This document shows positions 1-9,852 of a DNA stretch of 64,000 bases, in pieces. The notes below the pieces were generated by a model. The model ran no database searches and was not told where the DNA came from. It was given only the letters and a program-made list of their open reading frames with translations. This stretch comes from Euryodendron excelsum (taxonomy: Eukaryota > Streptophyta > Magnoliopsida > Ericales > Pentaphylacaceae), in the NCBI GenBank assembly GCA_033060915.1, contig CM065378.1, positions 53,359,501-53,423,500 on the forward strand. The letters are read 5' to 3'. Each line of letters begins with the position of its first letter. The first letter of the stretch is position 1. Made by a program: the position numbers and the translations under genes.

Positions 1-480
1 AGGCTCTCAATATATTTTTTAAGTGTGTTTAACCCTAGAAGACCCATCCTTCAAGTATATATAGGCATTGAAGCTCTTTGGAAACAAATAGAAGTAGTTT
101 CCTAAAAATACATCCAGGAGTTCGCGGCCATGAGAAGGTAGCGAGAAAGTGGCGAGAATACCTTCGCGATCTCGCTGGGGCGAGAAGTTGGCGACAGCCA
201 CTGTCCATAATCTTCAGATCTCGTAGGGGCGAGAAGGTGGCGAAAAGGTAATGAACTCTGCATCCCCTCAAATCTTTTTTATTCTCATAGATCTCAATAA
301 GTTATATGAAATCGATATATTATGGACCCAAAACGAAGATCTGAGCTTTGAGATATGACCTTCGAAAGTTTCAGCTCTGCATGCTTTAAAGACTTGTACT
401 GCAGTTTTAGCAACTTGTACTTTAGCTTTCAATTCACTCAAACACATACTCGGGACATGATTACAACTCAAAATTGAATT
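1..480 (-). mobile_element. LTR promoter-like fragment
   Basis: Read on the minus strand, a TATA-like box (56-63, TATATATA) lies downstream of a GC-rich block (about 120-255) built from repeated GGCGAGAAG-type words and their complements. This is the layout of a plant LTR promoter (U3, then TATA, then leader). No LTR end, PBS or partner LTR is visible because the window starts inside the unit, so the assignment rests on architecture alone. It could be another kind of promoter. Confidence 0.3.
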
Positions 481-524
481 ACAATCAAATTACTTTTATG
501 GGTAATTCAAACACTCCTTAGCAT

Positions 525-755
525 TTGTTTGGACACCCAAACCCTATTAAACTCATTTACATGAAAGAACAATTAAAGAGATACTTCAAAGATTTTGTTC
601 ATGGAATTTGCCAAGACAATAAAATTCCTAACAATAGGCACGGAGGAACACTATGGACTGACAACACATCAAAAGATCCCAATTGTTGTGGTCATGGAGC
701 CTCGACTTCTAGCTCATATGTATTAGTTGGGGAAGCATATGATCCTTCCTTTTAA
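525..755 (+). CDS. unrecognised 76-aa ORF
   Basis: This short reading frame ends in tandem stops (TAATAA) and has a Cys-Cys-Gly-His and serine-rich stretch near its C-terminus. I recognise no family. It sits in AT-rich DNA just left of the large retroelement stack. It could be a remnant of a coding exon, a decayed transposon piece or chance. No splice sites or partner exons were identified. Confidence 0.15.
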   Translation: MFGHPNPIKLIYMKEQLKRYFKDFVHGICQDNKIPNNRHGGTLWTDNTSKDPNCCGHGASTSSSYVLVGEAYDPSF

Positions 756-1126
756 TAATGTATTATGTCTTTCATCTTAATAATATTTGTTGTTGATGTA
801 TTTTCTCTTGCATAATTATGTAAGTTGTAAAGGCTCTGTTAGATGGAAAATATAGTTATCCAAAGAGGCCGCTACCAATTCTCTATTGGTTGTATTTTGA
901 GGTATTATCTTTTGGTCTCCAAACTCTCTATTCAAATTTAGCAATAGTTTTGGTCTCTCATTAAATTGTTTGTACTTAGAATAAATTGACTATAAGATAA
1001 CATGTTGTGTAAAAAGATTGATATTCATTATAAACTTTCCAACTTTTAACATGAAAGAACCATGCACTTTTCATTTTTTCTACCTCTTAGAGGCAACTTC
1101 TCAAGATATAAGTGCAGGCAGAATTG
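756..1126. other. AT-rich flank, nothing recognised
   Basis: This is unique-looking AT-rich sequence between the short ORF and the left target-site duplication. I see no coding, RNA or repeat signal. It is the pre-insertion neighbour of 58862 onward, because the same CTTTA borders the insertion on both sides. Confidence 0.5.
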
Positions 1127-1131
1127 CTTTA
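1127..1131. repeat. target-site duplication CTTTA (left)
   Basis: CTTTA directly precedes the LTR start TGTCACGTCC at 1132. The identical CTTTA follows the LTR end CTTACA at 58856, more than 57 kb away. A 5-bp duplication is the size expected for Ty3/gypsy integration, so the two outermost LTR ends belong to one insertion event. Confidence 0.85.
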
Positions 1132-1277
1132 TGTCACGTCCCGATTTTTCGCACTCGAGAAAACACAAGTGAAAAAAATGCGGTACTCTCTCGTTAGAAC
1201 TCATCCTCCTAAAAGAACGAGTGAGACTAGGTTTTGAATTAGAAATTGATTTGGATAAGGGCTTTTAGAAAAAGATT
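1132..1277 (-). mobile_element. 3' LTR of outer Ogre-like element, distal piece
   Basis: It starts TGTCACGTCC and aligns by eye with the start of the other LTRs of the family at 3602, 35660 and 49452 (dinucleotide end, then a TTTTTCGCACTC word, then the repeated GAACTCATCCTCCTA word). It stops at AAAAAGATTT where the SINE-like repeat begins. The remainder of this LTR resumes at 29502. Confidence 0.8.
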
Positions 1278-1804
1278 TGTGATGGTTTTATGGGAGCCAA
1301 CAATCGACATTTGACTTGGTTGGGTCTTATGGGGGACCCACATGGAGTACGTGATTGGCCAACCCGTGGCGCTTACATGGTGCAGACCCTCATGCCCATC
1401 TACCATTTAGTGCGGGACTCTACGCTGCTACGGTATGAGGAAATAAAGTTGTGCCTTGGCTAACAGCAATTGCTTTTGGTACAGTGGTAAGCGTTTGATC
1501 CTAAATCAGGTATCAAAGCAAGGTCACGGTTTCGAGTCCCAAGGTCATTGCTGGGGGGGAGGGGGAGATTGATGGCTTTATGGGGGGCCAACAATCGACC
1601 TTTGACTCGGTTGGGTCTTATGGGGGACCCACATGGAGTACGTGACTAGCTAACCCATGGCGCTTACATGGCGTAGACCCTCATGCCCACCTGCCACTTA
1701 GTGCGGGGCTCTGCGCTACTAAGGTATAAGGAAATAAAGTTGCGCCTTGTCTAATAGCAATTGTTTTTGGTGCAGTGGTAAGTGCTTGATCCTAAACTAA
1801 ATAT
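1278..1804 (+). repeat. tRNA-like SINE, head-to-tail dimer (second copy truncated)
   Basis: Two copies with a period of 290 bp start at about 1281 and 1571. Each carries a Pol III-type A box (first copy about 1478-1492, around AGTGGTAAGC). The first copy also has a B box (1528-1540, GGTTTCGAGTCC). The flanking AGCAAT and ATTGCT could pair as an acceptor stem, so the tRNA-like part spans about 1466-1552. The second copy is cut after its A box by the copia LTR at 1805. tRNA-derived SINEs are common in plants, but the family is not recognised. It is probably not a functional tRNA. Confidence 0.55.
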
Positions 1805-2239
1805 TGTTAGCCCTAAGTTTATTCAAATAGAATTTTATATATAATTTGATGATAATTTACTTTGATTTATAAATGTTTTCTTGATTAAATATATTCAATG
1901 TTTTTAATCCTTGGTCCAGTTGGTGTAATGAAGTTTTGCAGGATTATGGAGCACTTGAAAAAGTGATTAAGACTTGGAAAGTTGTATCTAAATCCTTGAG
2001 AATCTTATTTTAAGGAAACTTGATTCAATGAAGAAAATTGAAGGACATAGTTTTCTTCTGAGGTTGAAAATTCAATAAAACTATGCCCTATGATACAACC
2101 ATAGTAGTTTACCTATACCTTTTGATCTAACCACTAGATTTATCTAATTATGGTGTTATATGAAGTTTTTATGAAAATAATATTTTGTTAGATGAAAATG
2201 AGCTGGAAGGTGACTTATTAGATTTGCAATTCAAAATAT

Positions 2240-3000
2240 GGTAGCTTGGAGACAATCATAATTATTCGAGCATGTCTTTTGATTCATAAGTCCAAATGAT
2301 CTGATTCTTGTGGCTACTGAAAGAAAACTTACATATCTACCATATCTATCTGATATTAAATTTCAAATTTGAATGTTATCTGGATGAAAAAGGAGTATAC
2401 ATCTGACTTAATGCTACAGAAATTCAAAGATGACAGCTAGAGAGACAGTCTTAGTATTTCACTAGTAAATTTTGACTCAGATATTCAAATGCTTTGATTT
2501 TTAAAGATATGGAAAGATAACATCCATATGTACATTTCATATCTTATAGAGATTTTCAAAATCAATTATTTGCTATATGAAAAAACTGATGCAAGTTGGC
2601 ATATCTGTACAGAAATTCAAATATGCCAGTAGGGAGACAACTCCAGTAATTGGATCATAACATTTGATCTGACCATTGGATCGACCTAATTCCTGATGGT
2701 CTGCAAAGTTGACTTTTATGTCTACAATTTGTCTCTTATAGCCATTTTCAAATTCGATGGTTATCAAGGATAAAATTAAGGTGGAATTGAAGACAACTTT
2801 ACAGAAATTCAAATATGCCACCTGGGAGACAATTTGAGATTTTTTTTATCATAACATTTGATCTAACCATTGAATTGACCTGATTCTTAAAGTTCTAAAA
2901 AGCTGACTGCCATGTCTATAACTTTTCTCTTAAAACAATTTTCAAATTCGAACGTTATCAAAGAGAAAATCAAGGTGTAAATGAAGCCATCTGATCATAA
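2240..3000 (+). repeat. degenerate tandem repeats of about 190 bp inside copia LTR
   Basis: Related words around TTTCAAATTCGAATGTTATC recur near 2358, 2543, 2738 and 2930, a spacing of about 190 bp, each followed by an AGGAGAAAATC-like word. The sister LTR carries the same series near 28070, 28260, 28445 and 28640. The repeats are clearly diverged, so they predate transposition of this copy. Confidence 0.6.
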
Positions 3001-3339
3001 ATTCAACAACAAATCTGGCAGCAACTTGCTCAACGAGAAGAATTGTTTTAAATGCTATCTAACAGCTAAAAACTCATTGAAAACTATAAATCAACCTCAT
3101 ATCTTCATCTATAAATATAGATACACTTGAGGAACGAAACACAACATCAAGACTAATAAGAGATTGTGCATCAAAGTGATATTTATCCTACAAAGTCTTT
3201 AAGAGCTTAATTGTCTTTTATCTTATAACGTTTTAAGAGCTTCATTGGCATATGTATTCTTTGATAGAATTCATTTGTAAGCAAGAGTGGTTGTACTCTT
3301 ACTCTTTCTTCTTATAAGGGAGAGACTAGCTAGGAAAAA

Positions 3340-3490
3340 TAGCTAGGGGTAGGGTGTGACTAGCATCTGTATACAAACTAGTTGGAGTGAGGGATCACTT
3401 GGTTGGGTATGACTAGCACCTATATAAAAACTAGTTAGAGGGGTGTGACTAGTATCTGGAAAAAAAACTAGTAAAGGAGAAATAACGCCT
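3340..3490 (+). repeat. short tandem GTGACTAGC...ACTAGTT repeats in copia LTR
   Basis: Three units, each starting GTGACTAG and closing with an ACTAGTT-type palindromic word, are spaced roughly 50 bp apart. The same three units occur in the 3' LTR at about 29050-29185, where a run of A residues has expanded. The function is unknown. Confidence 0.55.
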
Positions 3491-4139
3491 GGGTTAAAAG
3501 GCTAATGGTTGTATCTACGGATTGGATACAGTGAAGAAAAATCTCAAGGAAGGAGCCTTAGGGAGTGGACGTAGACTTTGGAGTTGAAGTTGAACCACGA
3601 TTGTCGTGCCCCGATTTTTCACAATCGGAAAAATACGCACAAGCGGAAAAAATACGGTTCTTTCTCATTAGAACTCATCCTCTTAAAAGGATGAGTGCAA
3701 CTAGGTTTGAATTAAAAATTGATTTGATTAAGGGTTTTTGGAAAAGATTTGGAGTCGCCACCTAACTTGATTAAGGTGAGTTAGGTCACCTAAAACTAAG
3801 TGCAATCCAAAGATTAAACTTAGGGTTTTGAAAAGGTTTTGAAAAACTTCCTCAAGAGAGGGTTTTTAAGAAAACAGATTATTTGGCAACCTTTGAAAAG
3901 ATTTAAGCCCTTTTTGAAAATAACTCCGTTTTTGGCCTTTGAAAATAGTGATTCTAGGTTCGGAGGTTGGTTACGTATAGAGAAGATATCCTAAGATCAT
4001 ATGATCATCACCCTATCCTGCCCTTGCAATACCTACATGTCTATTCACCCTAGGTTCACTCATTTAGAATCTTCGACTATCAAATGTCTACTTATATCCA
4101 CTTTGAAAAGGATTTTGGAAAGAAGTTTGATATGATGCA

Positions 4140-5500
4140 TGACATGCAATTACAAGAAAAAGATTTAATTTTGAAAGTAGATTTAAAAAGAGGATTTGAA
4201 GTTTGAAAGAGATTATGAAATTAAAATTTTGAAAAAGGTTGTGGAATTGAAAATTTGAAAAAGGTTATGGAATTAAAAGTTTGAAAAAGGTTGTAACAGC
4301 ACCCATAAGAGTTACCTACGCATCCCTTTATTGGGAATCAGGTCAGTCGTAGTTCGGACTCGAGGTCCGATTAAAAATAGACACTTTGAGGTCTTTGAAA
4401 AGTTTGACTTGAAAAAGGGTTTGAATTGAACTTTAATTGCAAAATTAGAAATTGAACTTTGACTTGAAAAGCTTGAGGATTTGAAATTGAACTTGAGAAT
4501 TTGAAATGATTTGAAAATATTCATCTTTAAAGGAGAACTTGAACTTGATTTCGGAAAGATTGAGTTGAACTTTGAAAACATCTTGACCTAGATTGAAGTT
4601 TGAAAATCATATTTGTTTAGAAAAGAGTTGAAACTTCCTAACTTTAGGGTTAGGAATGAAGTAGGGTTTGACCTATTAGGGTTTAGGTAACCTAGGGTTG
4701 GAGCATGCAATTGAATTAGAAAGGTTTGATTTGAACTTGAAAAGTTTGATTTTAGAAAATTTGATTTTGGAAAGGTTCGAATTAGGAGAGTTTTGATTTC
4801 GAAAAGTTTCAAATTAGAAATGTTTTGAATTAGGAAAGAATGAAAAAGATTTGAAAAGGATTTGATTTGATTTAGAAACACTTGACTTGAAAAGCCTTGT
4901 AAAGATTTGACTTGATTTGGAAATATTTGATTTGGAAGAATTTCAAAAGTTAGGGTTTATGAAAGATTGGATTTTCGAAAGCTTTGAATTAGGAAAGTTT
5001 CAAAATATGAAAGTTCCATTTTAGGAAAGGTTTCAAATTAAGAAAGTATTGATTTTGGAAAGGTTTGATTTAAGAAAAAGTTGATTTTGGAAAGATTTGA
5101 ACTTGAAAATTTTTGAAATTAAAAAGATTTGAAATTTAGGAAGATTTGGAAGTTTAAAATTTAGAAAATTAGAATTTGAAAAGATTTGATAAGTTGAATT
5201 TAGAAAGTTGAGTTTAGGAAAACTTGGAAGCTTTAAAATTAAGAAAGGTTTGAAACTTTAAATTTAAGAAAGATTGAAATTAGGAAAGATTAGAATTAGG
5301 AAAGATTTGATAATTTGAAATTTAGAATATTAAGATTTGGAAATGTTTGAAATTAGGAAAATTTTGATTTCTATTTCCTAAACTAGAAGATTGTATTGTA
5401 TTTTCAAAATTAGATGAGTTGATTTTGTTCCCAAAATTGGAGGATTTGATTTGGTTTGCTAAATTGAAATATTTAATTTAACATAAAATTAGAAAGGTTG
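4140..5500 (-). repeat. degenerate purine-rich tract (pyrimidine/A-rich in LTR sense)
   Basis: This is more than 1 kb of short imperfect repeats around TTAGGAAAG and TTTGAAA on the plus strand. In LTR sense (minus) the strand is almost free of G. The same tract recurs in the other LTRs of the family with matching orientation. It lies downstream of the TATA box, so it would be transcribed leader sequence. Confidence 0.6.
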
Positions 5501-6720
5501 AATTTTGAAAATCTTGGATTCGAAAATCTATGATTTGGTGGAAAATGAGTTTTGGGGGATCTATGATTTGAGGCAAAATAGAAAGTGATGATTTTAAAAA
5601 AGGAACTAAAGTTTCCTAATCATGGATTATAAGGCTTGACTTGAACTTCAAGACAAAAAGTTTTTGAAAACTAGATATTTGAAAAGAGTTTTTAGGAAAT
5701 AGATTTTTGAAAAGAGTTTTTAGAAAGTACATTTGCAAAACAATTTGGAAAGACCTTCGAATATGGACTTTTGCAAGCCTCGTAAATATCTCACTTTTCT
5801 AAAACGATTTTAACCATGAAAAGATTAGAACCATTTTAGGGTTGTGATTTTGAAAACAAATAGGGTTTTAAAATATGGACCACAATGATCACATTGAATA
5901 TAACACTTTCCTAAAACAAGCCTAACCATGGAATGGCTAGAATCATCTTAAGATTGTGATTTTGATAAACATAATTTAGGGTTTACACCCAAAATTTGGA
6001 CCTTGACAACCACATTGAATATCACACTTTCCTAAAATAACCCTAGCCATGGAATGGCTAGAATCATCCTAGGAGTGTGATTTTGAGAACAAGTTTGAAA
6101 AATGAGATTTTGAATGCAAGTTTTAAAAAAGAACTTTGAAGCAAGTTTAAAAATAACTTTGAATGCAATGCATGAACATGATAACTATAATGCAATAGGG
6201 TCGTAAACATATGAGATTAGGCTTCATCACATAATCAAGGGAGGCGAACCCACACTATCAAAGATTGAACTAGAAGAAAGCTCTTAGTATGGTGACGTTC
6301 AACAGTCCTTTCTCGGCACGAATCGGGGAGTCCCTTGTTTCAAGCATGCAAGAAAAGAAGGTAGAAGATAAGGATTAAAATAGAAGAAAACCTAAATAGG
6401 TTAAGAGGGAGAAGAGAGAGGGGGGATTACACAAAAGCAAATAGAAAACTAACCTCGTATTCTTCTTGCTTTGATTTCTTGGTCTGCTTCACTTGACTTG
6501 AACTTTGAAAGCTTTAAAGATGCAACACTTGATCTTCAATGGATGTTTTGAGACTTGTGTTTGAGTGTATAAGGTGTATAGAGGCCATGGTTTGAGTGTA
6601 TGGAAGCTAGGGCTTGAAGAGGCTTGAGAGAATTAGGGTTTGGAGAGACTTCAAGCTCTGCTTTTAAAGAGATAGTTTTTGGATTAAGTTTGCGGACCCT
6701 TTTTACGGAGGGGGAGGGTT

Positions 6721-6730
6721 TATATTTATA
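6721..6730 (-). promoter_or_regulatory. TATA-like box of solo LTR 3602-7521
   Basis: TATATTTATA on the plus strand reads as TATAAATATA in LTR sense. It occupies the position of the TATA boxes in the other family LTRs, between a GC-rich block with GGCGCC words (about 6764-6772) and the long leader tract. Confidence 0.45.
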
Positions 6731-7720
6731 TGCTGCTAAAGTTAGCTCTAGCACTTGTTGCAGTGGCGCCAGCCTTTTAGGAAAAAATTTTAAGTCGGTA
6801 AGAAATAGATCTTTAACTTTTGGAATGCAAGGCAGAAGATTTGGGCACCTGTCCTAGTGACTACCATGCAATTTTTGGCTTAGCTCCACTAGAAGTAACT
6901 CCAAAAAGTTCGAGAATCATCTGGAAGGTTCCGAGTAACCAAACTTGGCTGATAATGGATGAGAACCCTCGAGAGAGTGTCTCAGAGGTAATTGACTTAA
7001 GAAATAATGCTAGAACAGTTGAAAAGGTTAACCGGCTGGCCAGGGGCAAAACAGTCATTTGAACTAAAAAAACACCGGAATGGACCTAGAGTGACCCGCA
7101 AGAAGGCTAAAGGGTTGGAAATACTATCGAGAGTGTTCTAAGAAATTGCCGGTTTGATACCCAAAGCCGGTGTGGTTGGAAAAGATGATCGTCCCACTAG
7201 GGGCAAAATGGTCATTTTGCACTGGCCTTACCGAAATAGACTCGAAATGATCCGAAATGGTGTTAAAAGGTGGGGAATACTATTGAAAACATCCTTGGAA
7301 GGTAACCAGTTTGATATCCAGAGCCGGTGTGGTTCCTAGAGGTAATTGGATGCTAAGGGCAAAATCATTTGGGTTCAAGTGGGCCTAATGGGCCTAGGAA
7401 GTGCCTGGTGGATTGGATTGGAATTTGGAGGGCCGGTGTGAGTCTGAATGTACATGTGATGTTTGAAAGTGAGCCAGGTCGGGCCAGAGACTGCTGAGCG
7501 AGCAAAAATGAGGTGCTTATAACAAAAAATCTTGGTGTCGTATTCTCTTCTCTCTATCTCCTTTACTTTCTAGCTTGAATTGTTTGCATTTATTTATAAC
7601 ATATTATTGGTTTATTAATATTTAGTTAGAATTTTTAAATCTAAAATTATTTGTTAAATTATTGTTTAAACTCAATTCACCCCCCCCCCCCCCTCCCTGG
7701 GTTGCCACCTGGACTAATAA

Positions 7721-7733
7721 TTGATATCAAAGC
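7721..7733 (+). other. primer binding site of copia element (decayed)
   Basis: TTGATATCAAAGC directly follows the 5' LTR. It differs from the usual Ty1/copia initiator-Met PBS (TGGTATCAGAGC) by G-to-A changes, the same type of change that created the stops in the downstream gag. Confidence 0.7.
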
Positions 7734-7773
7734 CTAGGCTCTTATAGTGAACTTAACTGTCTTAGAGTAAATT

Positions 7774-8408
7774 ATGACAACCATTTTTAGTGCTACACTT
7801 GCCGAAGGTCAATCTGCCAATAGACCTCCTTTGTTCAATGGCACAAATTATAACTATTAAAAAGTTAGAATGAGAATATATATTCGAGTTACTGATTAGG
7901 AGTTATGGAAAGTTATTGTTAGTGGTCTTAGTAAACCAACTAAGATTGTAGAAGAAAAAAATGTGCTTAAGGAAGAAAGTGAATGAAATGCTAGTGATAT
8001 AAAAAGTGTTAAATTAAATACTAGAGCTATGAATGTTCTTTAGTGTGTTCTTGATGCAAATGAATTTAATTGTATATCTACTTGTAAATCGGCTAAAGAT
8101 ATTTAGAATAAATTAGAAATCACACATGAGGGAACCGACCAAGTCAAAGAATCTAAGATTGGTATGATTGTTCATAGATATGAATTGTTTAAAATAGATA
8201 ATGATGAGTCAATTTCTGACATGTTTGCTAGATTAACTGACATTATAAATGTTTTAAAATCTCTTAACAAATCTTATACTAATGCTGAATTGGTGAGAAA
8301 GATTCTTAGGTGTCTACCAAAGAATTAAAGCCGAAAGTCACCGCCATACAAGAAGCCAAAGACCTTACAAAGCTTACTATGTATGAGCTCTTGGGTTCAC
8401 TCACGACT
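7774..8408 (+). pseudogene. copia gag, N-terminal part
   Basis: The frame starts at the ATG at 7774 and reads as a plant Ty1/copia Gag (UBN2/DUF4219-like). Recognisable segments include RPPLFNGTNYN near the start, THEGTDQVKESKIGM, ELFKIDNDESISDMF and ELVRKILRCLPKN. At least four in-frame stops are present. Several stand where family members have Trp, consistent with TGG to TAG, TGA or TAA, and a 1-base loss lies near 8325. The frame is then interrupted at 8409 by a SIRE-like element and resumes at 14032. Gag would form the virus-like particle, but this copy is dead. Confidence 0.8.
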
Positions 8409-9835
8409 TGAGAAAACCAACTGTTCTTGGTAATATGGATTTATACCTTAAAATGGACCTAGAGGGGGGTGAATAGGTCTCTACTCATTTTTTAAGCAAG
8501 TGTTAGCAATGATTGATCTAAAGAAAACCATAAACAAAACACATAAGATTTTTAGCGTGAAAACCCTTGTAGGAGAAACCCACGGGACCTAGTCCAGCTC
8601 CAATCAAGCACTATATAAGGAACAAAGTATAAGAATGCCTTACAACCTTTTCACACTGTTGAATCCACAACTAGGATTGAACCTTGCTACTTGTACACCA
8701 CCTAAATCCATGAACTCGTTCTAGCACTTGAATCTCCACCAAGTCTAAGATGAAACTCTTCGATCTAGCAACTTGAATCACTAAAAGCTACTCTCTTCTC
8801 ATTGATGGTATGTAAAAAAGTATGATGGAGAGTCCTCTTAGAACATATAGACTCTTAACATATGAAGTAGAGGACTCTAAGTGGGAGAGAGCTCACACCA
8901 AACACTTGAATCTCTTCTATCTAGATTCTTTCAAAAATGGAGGGATGAATAGGAGTGGAGTCTTCTCAAGACTTTTTATAAACACCTGGTGGACAATGTA
9001 GAAGACTCTCTCTCTTGTTGAATAAAGAAAACTCTCATTTTACGTATATCACCTATGGGAAAGAAAGAGAGGCATCTTAGCTTCTTGTAGGGCACAGCTC
9101 CCCTCCTAGAGTCATCATCACTCTGCAATCTTTTTGAGAAGATCTTCAAGTTGCTTAAAGAAATGGATAAAATCTTCTCCTTTTTGGAAGCACAAGGTTA
9201 TGCACAGCCGCCTTATCATTCTGCCATGTCTACTTCATAGAGTGTATCACTTTATCTAGACATACTTGGAGAAAGCGCCACACTAGAGTAAAACCTAGAA
9301 GTGGGATATTCTTTGTCGGGAAATAATTGCTCACCCACGGGACCCCACTTTAGTGGCATGGAGTCTGCCTGACAGCGAGCTTCACTGGAACAATTTTTTG
9401 TGCTAAAGTAGTTGGACCCCGCTGGAGTCTGCCTAGTAGCGGAGTATACTAGCTGTCACTAGGTGTCTTTAGTATTTTGGCTGTAACTTTTTACTCAAAT
9501 ATCGGATTGATGAGATTCAAAGTTCACTAAAAAGAAGACTCGAAGATCTACAACTTGCACTATAACAAGCCTTTTTCAATTCAAAAACAATCTTGGTTAA
9601 AAACTAGTTACAACCGAACTGATCTACTAGAGGCAAATTCATTAAGATTTGCAAGAGACCCATCTCTCCAAAATTTATCCACTGCTTGTTGATTCTTCCC
9701 TTGAGGCTTGTTGGAGGCAAATTCCTAACATCTAAGGTCATTATAATGTAATCAATACACTTAAGACTCACACAAAACATAGAAAGATTTTAGCTCCCAA
9801 TTTACATGGCATAAAATGAGTCAATTTTCCTAACA
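8409..9835 (-). mobile_element. 3' LTR of SIRE-like element
   Basis: It runs from TGAGAAAACC to TTTCCTAACA, 1427 bp. It contains a TATA-like TATAAAAAGT on the minus strand (8971-8980) and a GAGGGGGGTGAATAGG word (about 8461) that lies near the LTR 3' end in element sense. It matches the right LTR from 9101 onward. Confidence 0.75.
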
Positions 9836-9852
9836 ATCTCCCCCTTTGGCCA
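9836..9852 (-). other. polypurine tract of SIRE-like element
   Basis: On the minus strand GGCCAAAGGGGGAGAT abuts the 3' LTR start TGTTAGG. A second purine run (minus AAAAAGGGGGAGAAG, about 10147-10161) lies upstream and may be an extra PPT-like signal, as in related elements. Confidence 0.7.

Larger units (their letters stand above)
3602..7521 (-). mobile_element. solo LTR, Ogre-like, same subfamily as outer element
   Basis: It runs from TGTCGTGCCC to GCTTATA, 3.9 kb, and resembles the outer element's own LTRs, including the GGAGTCGCCACC word (3751 onward), the degenerate GGAAAGTTTGA tract (4140-5500) and the terminal GGTGCTTA. The sister copia LTR keeps the empty site near 29310-29320, so insertion fell within the CCACGAT/AAATCTTGG target. 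The left flank is ACGAT and the right is ACAAA, a duplication probably blurred by mutation. No internal region remains, so it is a solo LTR. Confidence 0.75.
1805..7719 (+). mobile_element. 5' LTR of the copia element (interrupted)
   Basis: It begins TGTTAGCCCT and ends GGACTAATA just before the PBS. The two pieces, 1805-3601 and 7527-7719, match the uninterrupted 3' LTR at 27478-29501. The terminal CA has decayed to TA. A 13-base C run (about 7680-7692) lies in the U5 segment next to a TGGGTTGCC word. Confidence 0.75.

Noticed and set aside
1466..1552. Possible tRNA gene
   Set aside because: A and B boxes are present, but the anticodon arm does not form cleanly by eye, and the sequence is part of a duplicated longer repeat, so SINE-like is the better reading.
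4312..4881. Minus-strand frames of 89 and 97 codons in the solo LTR
   Set aside because: Same degenerate leader repeats read in LTR sense. No domain, and the equivalents in other copies are broken differently.
8455..8480. Possible endogenous pararetrovirus fragment
   Set aside because: The GGGGGGTGAATAGG word occurs in several copia LTRs here, and no movement protein or RT motif accompanies it.
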